Origin: Multifurca ochricompacta
Lineage: Eukaryota; Basidiomycota; Agaricomycetes; Russulales; Russulaceae
DNA: 64,000 bases
Assembly (NCBI GenBank): GCA_022496185.1
Contig: WTXG01000001.1
Coordinates: 1,054,001 to 1,118,000, forward strand
Direction: 5' to 3'
Shown here: one piece after another, positions 13,201-25,519 of the stretch
Layout: each line of letters opens with the position of its first letter
Position numbering within the stretch: position 1 is the first letter of the stretch
Notes under the pieces: generated by a model
What the model saw: the letters and a program-made list of their open reading frames with translations, nothing else
Database searches by the model: none
Told to the model about the DNA's origin: nothing
Position numbers and translations under genes: made by a program

Positions 13201-13921
13201 GAACACCGTCCCGAAACCGAAGTCCGAGCGCAAGCCAGACTGGAATGCGCCTGAGACAGTTGATCTGGATGCGTCGCATGACTTCTATCAAAGTCAGAAG
13301 GCTATTGGGCGGCTCTTCCGAGCCATCGACTTGTCCGACGTGCAAATACACAACAGTGCTGCGCGCCAGCAAAGGCGGCGCCTTCGCGACGATCCGCTCG
13401 AAGCTGACTTGGATGAAGTCTTTGCCGCCCTCTGCATTGGGGATCAACAAGGCGATCCTTTAGAATTGGCAGTTGAGAATCGTGTCGCCCAATTTATCAA
13501 TACTGATCCCCACAGCAAGTTTGTGGCGCTTGCTATCGACTCTTTAGAGCGCTATTCGATGGAATTACAAGGAATATGCGCTTGTAATGCGCTTCAGCGC
13601 CACAAAGACGCGATGCTGAGTGAAGAGGAGGCGGTGATTGGCACAATAGTAGCTAAATGCTCCCAAAGGCGTAGGAGGAGGGAGGCAATGGCACAATTGC
13701 GAGAGCAGACAAACTACCTCGTCAGGTCCGTTCGGGATGAACTAGCGGGCGATGACGAAACCTCCCAGCTCGACTGGCTCGCAACTGCGTGGGCAGCTTG
13801 GAAGGTATCACAACACCTCAAATATAAATTTGGAGCCAATAGCTATGGATGGATTGCCTTAGGTGAGGTATTCGACGCTATGAAAGCCATCGAGCAGGAA
13901 ATGAGCAGCTCCAGAAGATAG
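10210..13921 (+). CDS. RNA-dependent RNA polymerase (RNAi type)
   Basis: Cell-encoded RdRP of the QDE-1/Rdp1/RDR family, which makes double-stranded RNA in RNA silencing. Exons 10210-12765 and 12816-13921 are joined by a 50-nt intron; after that intron the sequence reads RPLPSCLGGGDLDGDVYN, with the catalytic DLDGD at 12851-12865. Other family landmarks are VLPYATLSIRLLC and FAREPLMNTVVFSVEG. The frame is broken once: the first frame stops at 10888 after LFSPPIFDAEPSS and the second is open from 10881. One missing base near 10866-10880 restores a 1220-residue protein, a normal length. A 68-nt intron (10828-10895) would also restore frame but removes residues that look conserved. Either an assembly indel or a genuine frameshift. 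Confidence 0.9.
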
Positions 13922-14051
13922 ATCGAATTGTACAAACACACAGGTCCAATATCAGTGTACTCACGTGAAACGTAATTGAGAGCTAGTATTTATTGGTCTA
14001 CAAGATGCCCCATGTTATACGTTCGACACTTTCGCCGTATACCTCCGCGAC

Positions 14052-14653
14052 TATGCTTGATTTCGTAGGACTGTAGAAATACCCAACTTAGCAAATATGG
14101 TCCACGACAAGACGAAGCGTGAATGATACCCAGAATTACAGAATCACCCCTAGAAAAAATCTTAATAACGATCGGGTGACCAGGCTGTCTAAACATACCG
14201 TAAGAACATCTTGCTGATAAACCGGTCCTTATTGACAGGTTTTTTGCCCTTGCCTTTGGGGACCTCGGTCCACATCTGAGAGGTATGTTCTGATGAAGAT
14301 CGAGTGATGAGTTGATGCAGCGTACCTCCTTCACATTTTCTAAGACCTAACAAAAGAACTGTTCGGCGACTGCTGGGAGGAACACGAGAAAGGAACTTAC
14401 CATGTTGCTATGCCTATCGAAAGCCTTGACACGTGCCAGTAGCTTTTTATTATTCCTCAGAGCAATAAGAACTTGTGTGTGATTCCTCACGGCTTGCTGG
14501 AGGACAGACAATGGTCCTTGGCTGATTTCATGTTCTTCTAACTGGCGCAGCTGCGCCTCATCTAGTTCAGACTTGGGAGTGTGAATATACTGGCTATGAC
14601 TAGATTGAATAACTTGTTTCGACTGTGATCGTGGAAGTAAATACTCACCTCAT
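14052..14653 (-). CDS. SMD2: Small nuclear ribonucleoprotein Sm D2
   Basis: Six coding exons: 14653-14649, 14593-14401, 14346-14326, 14275-14199, 14149-14130 and 14071-14052, giving 111 residues. The first exon contributes only five coding bases (ATG plus AG). The protein starts [17 protein letters not shown] and contains [47 protein letters not shown] and [18 protein letters not shown], which match eukaryotic SmD2 along its whole length. Sm D2 is a core subunit of the heptameric Sm ring of U1, U2, U4 and U5 snRNPs. It is transcribed divergently from NOP7. The peptide [14 protein letters not shown] encoded just upstream of the ATG is out of frame with it and lies in the 5' UTR. Confidence 0.96.
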
Positions 14654-14759
14654 CGTGGTCGAAGTCAAAGTCAAAGTCAAAGTGTGGTGGTGGCTGATTG
14701 ATGTACTGATGTTTCACGGGCCGCCGAACTTTAACTTAACCTAACCTAACCACTGCGAC
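14654..14759. promoter_or_regulatory. Bidirectional SMD2/NOP7 promoter
   Basis: Only 106 bp separate the two start codons. The middle contains repeated ACCTAA/TTAGGT units (about 14733-14751), and a short GTCAAA-type tandem repeat lies toward SMD2. Both genes serve RNP assembly, so co-regulation is plausible; the element itself is inferred from spacing and repeats. Confidence 0.55.
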
Positions 14760-16851
14760 ATGGGGCGTTTGCGACAAAAGGGAAAAGCTGGGGCAGCAAA
14801 AGCCTACGTTACACGCTCCGCGGCAATCAAAAGGCTCCAATGCTCTCTTGCTGATTTTCGTCGGCTGTGCATAATAAAGGGTGCGCTGGTTTTCAACCCG
14901 CATCTCGGACGATCTATACATCATATTGTTCAGGTATCTTCCCTCGTGAGCCGCGTCACAGAAAGCGTGCCAATAAAGGGTCTTCTGCGCCTGCATCCTT
15001 CTACTATGCGAAGGACATCGCGTATCTTGCACACGAGCCGATCTTGAAGAAACTACGGGAGCACAAGGCCTTCGCTAAGAAACTTGCACGCGCATTAGGA
15101 AGGGGAGAGTGGAGTAGTGCGAAAAGCCTGGAGGATAATAAGCCGGTCTACCGCCTAGACCATATCATCAAGGAGAGGTGAGTGTTTAACAGTTTGAAGT
15201 GCCAATCTCCCATAACTGTCATTGTTCTCTCGCAGGTACCCCAGCTTTATTGATGCCATTCGCGACATCGACGACGCTCTGTGCATGATCTTTCTGTTCG
15301 CCTCTCTCCCTTCGAATGACCGAATTTCTACTTCTTTGGTGGAGAACTGCTCTCGCCTAGCAGCTGAATGGCAATTATATGTTATGCGTACTCGTTCTCT
15401 TCGAAAAGTGTTCCTTTCTATCAAAGGAGTATACTATCAAGCGGAAGTCATGGACCAACCAATAACTTGGCTCGTTCCTTATCAATTCACCCAAAACGTA
15501 GGTTCGCTCACACTTTTCTTTGTCTAATAGGTAACGCAGCACGCAGATACCCTCTGATGTCGACGTCCGGGTGATGCTTACCTTCTTAGAGCTCTACCAA
15601 ACACTTCTGGGTTTCGTCTTCTTCAAGCTATATACGGAGATCGATCTAGTTTACCCCCCTCCCTTGGACCTAGACAAGCAGGATTCCGGAGCAGGCATTG
15701 GAGCTTTCGCTCTAGAAGAAAGAAACCGGGATGACATGCTTTCGTCGGTATTATCAGCAAGTACCGGGCAAAGCAACGGCAAGAGGGTCTCTAGTAAGGC
15801 CGTTCGGCAGGCAATTAAGGCTCTCGCAGAGTCCAGCGTCACAGCAGAGGAACTTGAGAATGATGTTCCCTCGCGGGACGCAGAAAGCGAACATCAAGAT
15901 GAGATGTTCGTACTGAGGCCGTCAGCGTCAAATCCTGGGGACGCGGCCGATCTTTCCACTCTTCATTCCTTCTCATCCTTTCCACAATCGCATGTGACCA
16001 ACCTTTTCGAGCCATATACATTTTTCTTGTCACGAGAAACATCCCGACCTATATTCGAATTCATCGTTCGCTGCTTTGGTGGCCGGATTGGTTGGTCTAG
16101 CACAACTGGGAGCGGATCTCCTTATGACGAGACTGACGACTCAATCACACATGTCATCCTCGATCGACCATTAAATCAACGATCTGACGCGACTGGCGCT
16201 GAACTGAATCGTATGCGACGACGAAAATACGTTCAACCACAGTGGATCGTGGACTGTATCAACAGCGGAAGACTTTTACTGGAAGAACCGTATTCGCAGG
16301 GCAAGACTCTGCCTCCTCATCTTAGCCCTTTCAGCGGTCGCGAGGGTGCCCAGGAACTGCGAGCCGGCATCACTGGTGATTCTGCCATGGATGACATGAT
16401 GGAAAAGAATGAAACTTCGGAAGAGGACGAACCCGACGGTGACAAGAGTGACAGTGAGCGCTCTGCGGATAAAGCACTGATGGCTACGATGGAAGCTTCC
16501 CATTCCGACCCAGGCGCCATGCGAGGTGTGGAGTTGCAAGCTGAAGCAGTGGGAGTTGACTACGGCACTTTCGAGAAAAAACTTGCCAAGACACAGAAGA
16601 AAGGAACGAAAGTGGGAGAGGGAGTCAACGGGGTGGAAGACATGAACAAGATGATGTTGAGCAACAAGCAGCGCAAGTTATACGAGAAGGTCAGATACAG
16701 CGAACGAAAGCGTCAAGCTGAGGTAGGATCTACGATGGTTAACATCGCGGTCCATATGGCTGATTACCTTTGACTCTGACAGAATGCTAAATTGGAAGAG
16801 AGGAGAAAAGAGCTACGAAAAGTTCAAAAGAGAGAGCGAAAACCAACCTAG
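14760..16851 (+). CDS. NOP7: Pescadillo homologue Nop7 (60S ribosome biogenesis)
   Basis: Exons 14760-14880, 14934-15177, 15236-15497, 15547-16722 and 16783-16851; 623 residues, in frame throughout. The start [19 protein letters not shown] and the following [34 protein letters not shown] and [20 protein letters not shown] match the Pescadillo N-terminal domain. A BRCT domain covers roughly residues 360-460, with [14 protein letters not shown] near its end. Then come an acidic stretch ([13 protein letters not shown]) and a basic coiled C-terminal tail. Nop7 works with Erb1 and Ytm1 (PeBoW) in the nucleolus on 27S pre-rRNA processing. The acceptor for exon 4 (15546) is chosen because only it gives the conserved NIPSDVD junction. 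Confidence 0.96.
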
Positions 16852-17092
16852 CTAGGGGTGGAGGTAGCGTAGAGAGTATGAGGTGGGGAGTAGGGAGTAG
16901 AGAGTAAAGTAGAGTGTCAACTCTTTCTTACATAATTCAGCTTTCTCTCCTTCGTCTCTTCGTCTCCTTGTCCTCTCCATCTCGTCTTGTCTCTGTCTCT
17001 GTCTCCGTCTCACAGCACTTCCTCAACTAAAGTACTCACAACAAGTACTTCTTTTTTTTACATCGAAAGTTGAGCGCATTGCAGCGTTTCGC

Positions 17093-17249
17093 ATGGTTAG
17101 GTTTGGCTGGCCGACGAAAACTACCAAATACACAGCGCCACCTTCGGAGAAAGACGCATACCCTCCACCTCTCCCGTACCAACATGCTTCATCCTTGGCC
17201 TTTCCGAGCACCACTACTTCTATCGCCCCCGATACGTCTATAGCTACCG

Positions 17250-17286
<37 letters not shown>

Positions 17287-20200
17287 CACTACCCAGGCTA
17301 CGCACTTTCTCTCCTTGCCTATCTGGAGAAACCGTCAGGAGCAACAACTTAGCCTTCCAGAGCGCTTGAGCCTGTCTGATATAGCGTCTTACCGGGTAGG
17401 CTCGGAATGTCATGGAGGACAAGGCACATCCAGTCCGAAGGAAAAGTCACTCCCTCCCACCCCAACCACCTCTAGCGGGGGCGCTTCCGGCGCGCATTTA
17501 CCTCGCGTCGACTTACCGATCGAGAGCAAATCATGGTCCCGTCATCAAAGCAGACAAGCACCTCCCTCAGTCGCGCCGACTCGACCCTCACCCTCCCAAG
17601 CTACGGTCGCGTTAGCTCAAGCTGCACTGGCTATTGGCCTCCCTCATGGTTTGCCACAAGCCTCCGCTTCCTCATCCCGCTCAGATGTCAATTCAATAGC
17701 TTTTGTGGCTGTTCCCCAGTCCAACCGACACCCCTTCTCACCTTCTAGCATGCGACGTACAAAGAGCTTTCAGCAACTATCTCAGGAATATGACAAAGAT
17801 GACTTATCTGCTATTAGCAAAAGACCAAGATCTCGCGGGATCTCCTTTGGCCCTGTTAATGCCTTCGATTCTGATGTGAAGGGTAAAGGCAAAGCTATAG
17901 AGGACATTCCTTCGCATGTAACTCCTCCAAGAAAGTCCCTTGTTCGACGAGCATCATTTTGGAGCCGGAAACGCCACGATTCTTTGAAATCCGCGGCCAC
18001 CCCGCTCCCATCACAGCATCCACGTAGTTCCACTGATCATCTATCACATATACTACCTTCGCTCCCCCCCATGTCTCCCTTTCACTTTGATGCCAATATC
18101 TCACGCTCCTCTCATTCTTCGCACACAGACGAACAGCTGCCACCTTCGCCACCTGGTCTGGGCCCCCATGGCGACCCTCGCGATCGCCCCCTTCCCCCCA
18201 GCCCTCCTGTCACTATCCCAGATCTGTCTGTTTCGTTGCAACCTCTTCCTCGCCGACGAAGACCTTCCACAGCAGACTCGTCTGTTGATCGTTCCCGCAC
18301 GCTGTCATTTTATACACCCTCCCCAGATCATTCGTCTTTGCATTCTCCCTTAGTGCCTACACCTACACCCTCACGGCACTTAGATAAAGCTCCGCTTCGG
18401 CGGGCCGCGCGGCCGCGGTCCCAAACAAACCCTCCTCTTCTCCATCGATTTTCCGTTAATCTTTTCTCGTTTGGCTCTTCCTCATTATCACCGTCTAGCA
18501 GCGGGGCAATAGTGAGTCAAATTGATCACTCCCCTGGGGCTTCGCCGCGCACTTCGACGTCAAAACTTTCCCCCCCAAAGCCGCGGACCAACGAGGAATC
18601 CCCGGTTACTTATGTGGACCGTTTGCTCAGTACCATCAGCAGAGCGGAAGTTGCTTCTACGCTGGCTTCCAGGTGCGGTACACTTACGTTCGACTTAAGT
18701 TCAAGTTTATAACATGAAACATGAACTCCGAAGTGGAGAAATTTTCTATAATAGCGCGCTCCAAGTATACATCGACCGCTTCGAGTTTGACGGCGACCCT
18801 TTGGATGTTGCTTTGCGAAAATTACTCATGGATGTGGGGCTACCTCGGGAAACGCAACAAATCGACCGTGTCATGGAAGCGTTCGCGAACAGGTATCTGG
18901 CGTGCAATCGAAGCCTGTTTATTTTTGACGGTATGTCCCCAAGACATCATGGATAGTGCTGTGACTCTTATCGTCGTAAGATCATCCCTATATTCTTTCC
19001 TTCAGCTTGGTCATGCTCCACACGGACGCCTTCAACAAATCCAACAAGCGAAAGATGACCAAGGCAGACTATATCAGAAATACCAAACTTCCGGGTATTT
19101 ACCCGGAGGTCCTGGATGTAAGACGAGGGCTGATGTACTTGTTCTCCTCGCTGACTTTCCCGATTGGTCTCAGTACTACTATGACAACATTGTGTTTGCC
19201 CCTTTCATCTTCGTCGAAGACCCTCTAGATGTGAATCTTCAACGCATGCCCCTGCAACATTCCCTACCGGGGAATGGCAGTTCAGTGACCCTTCTAGGTA
19301 AAAGTAACAAAATTGACCCCTACTACTTGATCGCAAAGGCGAGCTACCTTCAATTATTATCGCGAGCATTTCTCAGCATCCTTTACTTTTCAGAATATCC
19401 TCGGACCTCTTCGTGTGACGTTGAAGAGTACGTTCCCCTCGAGAGTCCCTACTCCTATGAAGGGAGTTCAGGACTGTGGAATGAAGAGGACATACACGAA
19501 ATGTTCGCCAGAGCTGGTACAATCGAGGTCGGAGGCGCCGATCGACGGATGTCCACTTCGGTATTTGCACTCAACATTGGAGGTCTCCCTAGTCCACATC
19601 TCCAAGCCCATCAGCCTCTTGACTCCGCATACTCTCATACCCATCGTCAATTGTCAGCATTAAAGGTAGCCAAGGTTGGTCTACTTAATCGAAAGGACAT
19701 AATGTTGGACATTGGCAAGCGGAACAAAGCTGGCAAGTGGCGATCGTGGAGCGTCATCCTTACGACTTCTCAATTGTTGTTCTTCCGAGATCGTACGTGG
19801 GCTCTTAGCTTGCAAGAGCAATTGAGACTCCGCGATGGACGAGTTCTCATCCCACCTGGCCCGCTGCTGAAGCCGGACGAAGTCTTTCCACTCAAAGATT
19901 CCGTGGCCCTCCGTGACCGCTCTTCCGACAAGGTTTGATCTCGTTGAACCCATTCGCTATTTTGCTAATCCCAATGTTTAGCAGCATGCCACATTTCTCT
20001 TCATATCTGGCGACAAGCGACCTTTTCTCTTTCAAGCTCAAGGCGAAGACGACGTTACTAAGTGGATCTCATGCATAAATTATGCTAGCGCCTTCAAGAC
20101 CACGGGAGTCTCCATACGTGCTCCGGGCATATCGGGAAAGGACGTCGAGCTGATGGGGGTAGCCGCGGCTGCCTCTCATTTACGGGATTTGCGAATGGCT

Positions 20201-21355
20201 AGCTACAATTCGCGGACGTCGCGTGTTCACGCCAGGGGCCGAAACTCGGATGACCTGTTTGATAGGCTTTCCGCCTTTCCCGCTGCTTCTTACACTGTCT
20301 CCAGACCAGGGAAATTTAAAATACTCAGCGGCCGTGAGGACATGGACCTTGATATCACTGCTGCTCCAAGCATTGTCGGTGCTCATCAACTCAAAGCCAC
20401 CTTTGATCAAGTGAAGGCAGACCTGGCCGCGGGGCGGTGGACTTCTGTTGACGGCACTATGGCCAGACCGGACGGACGCCCCCGCGCGCATAGCTTGGAG
20501 TCTGCAACCCGACCACGACTTACTTACTTTCCAGAAGAATCGGAATATGAACGAGTGTCTTCCCGCACTCAAAACATTCGGTCCAAGCTCGTTGAACTTG
20601 GATCAAAAATATCTTCCTTGCAACTTCAGGAGGAGGCTGACGTGCGTTTACTGCGTAACATTGCGGTTCTTACGCCGTTCCAGCGCGCCACACGTGAAAG
20701 ACTGGCGATGGTCGTTCTGCAGACATCTAAAGGAATACAAAGGGCCAGACTGGAGCTTGCAATGCGGCTCTGCCACAGGGACGTTCTTTCCACTGACCTC
20801 GTTGCGCAAGAGCGAGAATGGCGGCAAGCTAAAAAGATCGCACTGAAGGTAGCAACTGATGCACTCCAAAGCCGGCGTGAGCCGAGCATCTCTCGAATGC
20901 CAGCATTTCGTGCGGATGAAACTACGGTTGACTCCTCCATTAACCTGCGTCAGCTTCCTGGTAACTCCCCCCCTCCGGAGTCGTCAACCGCCGATTCGTT
21001 TCATTCCGCTCTCGATTTTGACTGGCCTCTCTGCGCAATGGAAGAACAACCCGACTCACCCGTCATCTCCATGAGGGAAATGACGTCAACTGAGTCACCG
21101 ACCCCACACTCATATGCCCGAGCAAACGACGGGAAGCTGACACCCGAAACAGGGCCATCACACGAAAGATTCACTACAGCACCAGAGGAACCAGATGAAG
21201 AGGCTGAAGAGTGGAATAAGACACGTGCGGCGAAGCGGGTATCACTTGTGAGGATGCCCTCTACCTTAAACGTGTCCCTCGGACGCCACGCTAGCACCTC
21301 TGCTACTGGTTCAGTTTGGACCACACGTTCACCCCGTGTCCTGCCTGGACCATAA
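17093..21355 (+). CDS. Arf guanine nucleotide exchange factor, Sec7-PH
   Basis: Exons 17093-18672, 18734-18930, 18981-19117, 19174-19932 and 19982-21355; 1348 residues. The first 526 residues are Ser/Pro-rich and disordered, with a poly-Thr run coded by ACT repeats. The Sec7 domain (about 530-700) reads FDGDPLDVALRKLLMDVGLP then RETQQIDRVMEAFANRY; the E of LPRET is the catalytic glutamic finger. Further signatures are DDHPYILSFSLVMLHTDAFN and NKRKMTKADYI. A PH domain follows (about 805-930), beginning AKVGLLNRKDIMLD, and then a helical segment and acidic tail. Sec7-PH-coiled order fits EFA6/Yel1/Syt1-type GEFs for plasma-membrane Arf, which link endocytosis and polarity. The exact subfamily is inferred. 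Confidence 0.92.
17246..17290 (+). repeat. (ACT)n trinucleotide repeat, coding
   Basis: Tandem ACT/CTA codons encode a poly-Thr run inside the disordered N-terminus of the Arf GEF. Confidence 0.8.
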
Positions 21356-22200
21356 GATGGCTTAGACTTTTCTTTTGTTTAGATTACGACTGCCTCTCGC
21401 TCTTTTCGAACGTTCACAATATGACTACATAGTCACCACATTTCTTGTTGTTGGAGATTTTATTTATATTAATAGATTCCCTTAATTACCTTGTTCCTGA
21501 CCCTGACTAACGCTAGCGTATACCCTAACCCTAACTCTACATTACAATTACCAGTGATAACGGATATTAGTCAGCGCCGACCTTTATATATAAATGTACC
21601 AAATATGGAAATTATCGTAATAATCGTTTCCACGTTTCCATGACGACGACGACGACGATTTAATTTAAATTGAACGAAACGTAACATCACACACGCGCCA
21701 TTCATGGTCGCCGCCGTGTCGTATTGAGTGCGCAATGGGGACTCTTGAAGGTTTGGCTGTCCTACGGTTTAGTTACGTAGATTGACACGCAGCTGATCCA
21801 TTAATGAACTGCCGTGTTCAGAATCCTCGGGTGCGTGGCGCGTTTACTTAGCTCAGTGCATTCCACATGTACATGCACTAGTTAGCGTTTGACAGCTATC
21901 ATCGGACTACCGAACTGGAGAGCTGTCCTTGCTTGCTTACCTCCACCGTTCAGGCTAGATCATATTTAGTCGCGGCTGGACTGCAGTCCTTTCCAGTTGG
22001 CGTTTCTCCTATTTTACCACCTCTCTTCGCCGCGCAGACAGTCCAGAGAATTTGTAGCAGGAAAATCGCGCGCCGTCCTTTGAAAGAAGTAACCATTGCT
22101 CTCCCTCGATTAGTTTTGTGCGATGCACTGCCCTCCGCCTCCGTTGCTATCCAGTACCTCGTGTTCCTCCCTACGGAGAACCATTTTGTCATCAGTGTCT
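21356..22200. other. Intergenic region with telomere-like motif
   Basis: About 845 bp. Contains CCCTAACCCTAAC at 21523-21535 and a (GAC)n run near 21642-21657. No credible ORF is seen; it probably has the Arf GEF terminator and the promoter of the next gene. Confidence 0.45.
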
Positions 22201-23690
22201 ATGTCGCTGCCGCCCACCGCAAATGATCTTGATGAGAAGAAGAAACGAAAACCGTTAAGGCAACCTAGGAAACAGAGCCAGGTTTTCGGGGAACTGTCCC
22301 AGGAGAATGTAGCGCCGCCTCATCTGGGCAGTTGTTCAGAGGTACCATCAGCAGATCTCCCTCGGCAATATATTTCGCTTTCAGGGCGCTCATTTATCGA
22401 TTCATCGCCTCGTTCCGTCCGCTTCCCCTTTCTACCAGCGAACATGATGCCTCCTTCGCTGCTACCACCCGTACGAGATGAAGGATTGGAATGGAGCGGT
22501 CCTTCGCGACTTTCGTCCAGCCTTGATCCTGCTCATATCAATCCACGAGATTTAACACGTTCTGGTCTTGGTCGCCTCCGCAGGGTGGGCTCAACTAGAT
22601 CCACTTGTTCCGACGAGAACATTCCGCATCCCAGTCGTCTGCCCGTTGCGGCGGAAACGTCTTCGGGATCTTCCAGCCTTCGCTCACTCAGACGTGTTCA
22701 CCGACCACAAGCAAAGGACGAATCGAGACGGTGGAGCGTCAACAACCCACTCACTGCTCTTTCTCATGCACATTTCCGAGATCCAGAAGATAACTCTCTC
22801 CAGAGCCAGAGAAGGAGGGTATCACTCTGGTCACGGAGGAGAATCACGAAGGTCGATCGTCTGCATGAACAGCGCCTCACAGATGATCAAGGTCAAGAAG
22901 ACCTTGTGTCAGGTGTTGCATCCCCACCGTTAACAGAGACGCAGAGAGTTCAGAGCCTCCGCAGGGGGAGGAAACTGGCACAGGTATTGTTCGATACGGA
23001 CTTGTGGTATTCGATCAACTGGATGTAGTTTTTTTTTTGCAGGTCTTCGGGGCAGAACCCCCAATCGCTTTGTACAGAATGGCATCACATGTGGATGGCG
23101 CACCGACAACATCCGAAGCTAACCAAAGAGAGAGGATGAAAACTTATCTGCTTTCGTCCAGCGATATGATTTCTATACATTCTGGCCATCCATCATTACG
23201 CCACTCTCATTCTAGCCTATCTTCAGTCTCTATTTCCCCTCGGACTCTGGACACCACAGTTAAGGAGACCGAGGCACCTCAAACAAAGGTTGAGAGAAGT
23301 CAGACATCAGCTCCTCCGTTTACAAATGTCGATGACGATCCGAATCGGACCACCCGCGACTCTTACAGTATGCCGGAGGGCCACGCTGCTTTCCATAGGC
23401 GTCGGTTGAGAGCTGCCAAGCTTTCTAGGTTCTTCGGCGTTGCTTATAACGACATATCAGGAACGACGGCCATGGCTATACCGGAACGTAATACTGCAGA
23501 AGTAGGTATCAGGATACAAGAGCAAGAGCGGGGTTGGTTCTGGAACCGGAACCGGGTGGATATTAATGACAATGGCAAGGGAGGAGGAGGAGGAGGAAGA
23601 GGAAGAACGCAAGGGCAAGGAGAAGCAGCAACACAAGACGTGGATATTAATGACGTCATTGCGCTTCTACGGCAAATGCCAAGGGCTTAA
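22201..23690 (+). CDS. Unknown basic, Ser-rich protein
   Basis: Two exons, 22201-22983 and 23043-23690, with a 59-nt intron ending in a T-run and GCAG; 476 residues. I do not recognise the family. It starts MSLPPTANDLDEKKKRKPL and is rich in Ser, Arg and Pro with several short RRxS/T sites. The best ordered patch spans the splice junction: SLRRGRKLAQVFGAEPPIAL, which resembles a short motif in other basidiomycete proteins of unknown role (recalled, not checked). Another basic helix is HRRRLRAAKLSRFFG. The C-terminus has a Gly/Arg stretch coded by GGA repeats. No signal peptide or membrane segment is seen. It lies in the same direction as its neighbours, and the next ATG is only 59 bp downstream. 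Confidence 0.75.
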
Positions 23691-23713
23691 GATACTTCTT
23701 GTTGTAATCATCA

Positions 23714-23746
23714 TTAATCACGACGACGACGACGACGACGGCGACG
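23714..23746 (+). repeat. (GAC)n repeat in a short intergenic gap
   Basis: About eight ACG/GAC units directly before the start codon of the tubulin-ligase-like gene, in a gap of only 59 bp. Confidence 0.7.
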
Positions 23747-23749
23747 ATA

Positions 23750-25332
23750 ATGGTCTCAGATTCAATAGCCTTCGTCTCTTGGCAATCAGCTCCCTTTACT
23801 GATACTCTCGTTAGAAATGCTTTACTTTCACTTCCGGCCATCAACCTTGCATCTATTTACTCTACTCTACCTCAACAATTCAATAAACTCATTCAGTGGT
23901 CTTCATATGACGAGATTGATCACACATTGATTCATTCCGATCATCCTCATGTTCTGTCTTCTTCGTATGTCATCCGAAAAGCGCTCATTCGGAAGCACTT
24001 CCTTTCGCGCTGCATCCATTCATTTTTGGTTAAACATCCTCACTCTGTCCTCCGAACGGCTGTACCACAGACATGGGAGATAGAAATATCTTTTGCGGAT
24101 GAACTTGATGATTTGTGGGCAGACGAACTCTGGGACCTCTCGAATATCTTGGACAAGTCGATGTCGATTCCATCACCAGAAACCGATCATCAATGGTGGA
24201 TTCTGAAACCGGGGATGGCAGATCGAGGTATGGGAATCAGACTATTTAATTCAAAAGAAGGCCTGCGGCAGTTGTTGGAAGGGTTTGATGACGATGATGA
24301 TGACGATAGCCCGGATGGAGATGAGGACGGGGCCGCTGATGAGAGTGAGAACAACACCTCGATTGCGATCTCACAACTGCGCCATTTTGTTATCCAGGTC
24401 AGTAGTAGTGCCTTTCTTATCCTACACGCGCGCTTGATGGGATTTACATCTCAGCAATCTTAGGAATACCTATCTAAGCCTCTTCTACTTGATCCGCGTG
24501 AAGTTTCCTTGGGTGATGCTCCTCCACAATTAATTGATCAGTTGCAAGGCCATAAGGTCCGTCACCACCGATATTGATCAAGACTATTATGTGATATCTG
24601 ACCTCTTCCCCGATAACCAAGTTTCACCTTCGAGCATATTGCGTGGCCTCTGGAGATCTCACAGTTTATTTGTATACGCGTATACTAGCGCTATTTTCGT
24701 CGAAACCTTATTCCCCCCCTGCGGCTGCAGCTGATGGCGTTATCGACCTTTTACCTCACTTGACAAATTCGTCGCTGCACACTCACAAAGGAGAAGAATG
24801 CGTACGACTGTTGGACGAGTTGGTCGGTTGCCATGTATTGTCAGGCGAGGCTAGTGCATCAGAGTCGACCTTGACGCTGAGCCACCTTGCTGATATTCAA
24901 GACCAAATCGCGAACTCACTCGCGGAAACCTTCACTGCCGCTCTTCAATGGCCCATCTACTTTCAGGTACGTTCATCTTTCGCAGTAAAATTTCACTAAA
25001 AGGTCAGGAACCGACAGCCAATGCCCAATGCCTTTGAGCTCTATGGAGTTGATTTCCTCGTCGAGCATGTCGTATCATTCAAATCTCAGTTCCAAGTCAA
25101 GCTTCTCGAGATAAACGCAGAGCCTGCGATAGAGCTGACTGGATCACGGCTCGCTTGGATTTTGGAAGATTTATTCAAGGCCATGGCTCGTGTTTTTGTC
25201 GACCCATTTGTACAGGATACCCCGGTAGAAGCGTGGCCCGTCGGTCAAACAAGGCACTTTCTTAAGAACTGCCTCCAGGCGGAGGTCAGAGGGTCTTTAC
25301 ATGACTCTGGCAAGAAAATTAAAGCCACATAG
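23750..25332 (+). CDS. Tubulin-tyrosine ligase family protein (Pby1-like)
   Basis: Exons 23750-24397, 24464-24556, 24622-24966 and 25018-25332; 466 residues, all phases consistent. ATP-grasp TTL signatures are present: QWWILKPGMADRGMGIRLF, HFVIQEYLSKPLLLD, FHLRAYCVASGDLTVYLYTR, and near the C-terminus FELYGVDFLVEH and VKLLEINAEPAIELTG. An Asp-rich loop (DDDDDD) follows the lysine motif. Fungi that lack tubulin detyrosination still keep such a protein, known in yeast as Pby1 and linked to P-bodies; whether this one modifies tubulin is unknown. The ATG at 23750 is the first in frame after the upstream gene. Confidence 0.9.
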
Positions 25333-25519
25333 CTCAAACTAAAGTCTGTAAGTTACAGGCTCTACACTGTACTTTGCTATGCAAAAGGTCCCAGTTGAGT
25401 GGGCATCTGAAGTACCGTTGAGTTGTGTGAATTACTTTTGCTATGTCTGTCTATGACAACGCCCGAAAGATGTGAGAACGTTGAAGACAACGTGGAGGCA
25501 TCTGAGTAAATGATTCAAG

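Noticed and set aside
14649..14735. FDFDFDFD repeat peptide as part of SmD2
   Set aside because: It has no in-frame ATG, and the ATG-AG start spliced to CCAG gives [12 protein letters not shown], the true SmD2 N-terminus. The repeat is in the 5' UTR.
21523..21535. Subtelomeric position of the window because of CCCTAA repeats
   Set aside because: Only two short copies, surrounded by dense housekeeping genes. This is an interstitial motif, not a telomere.
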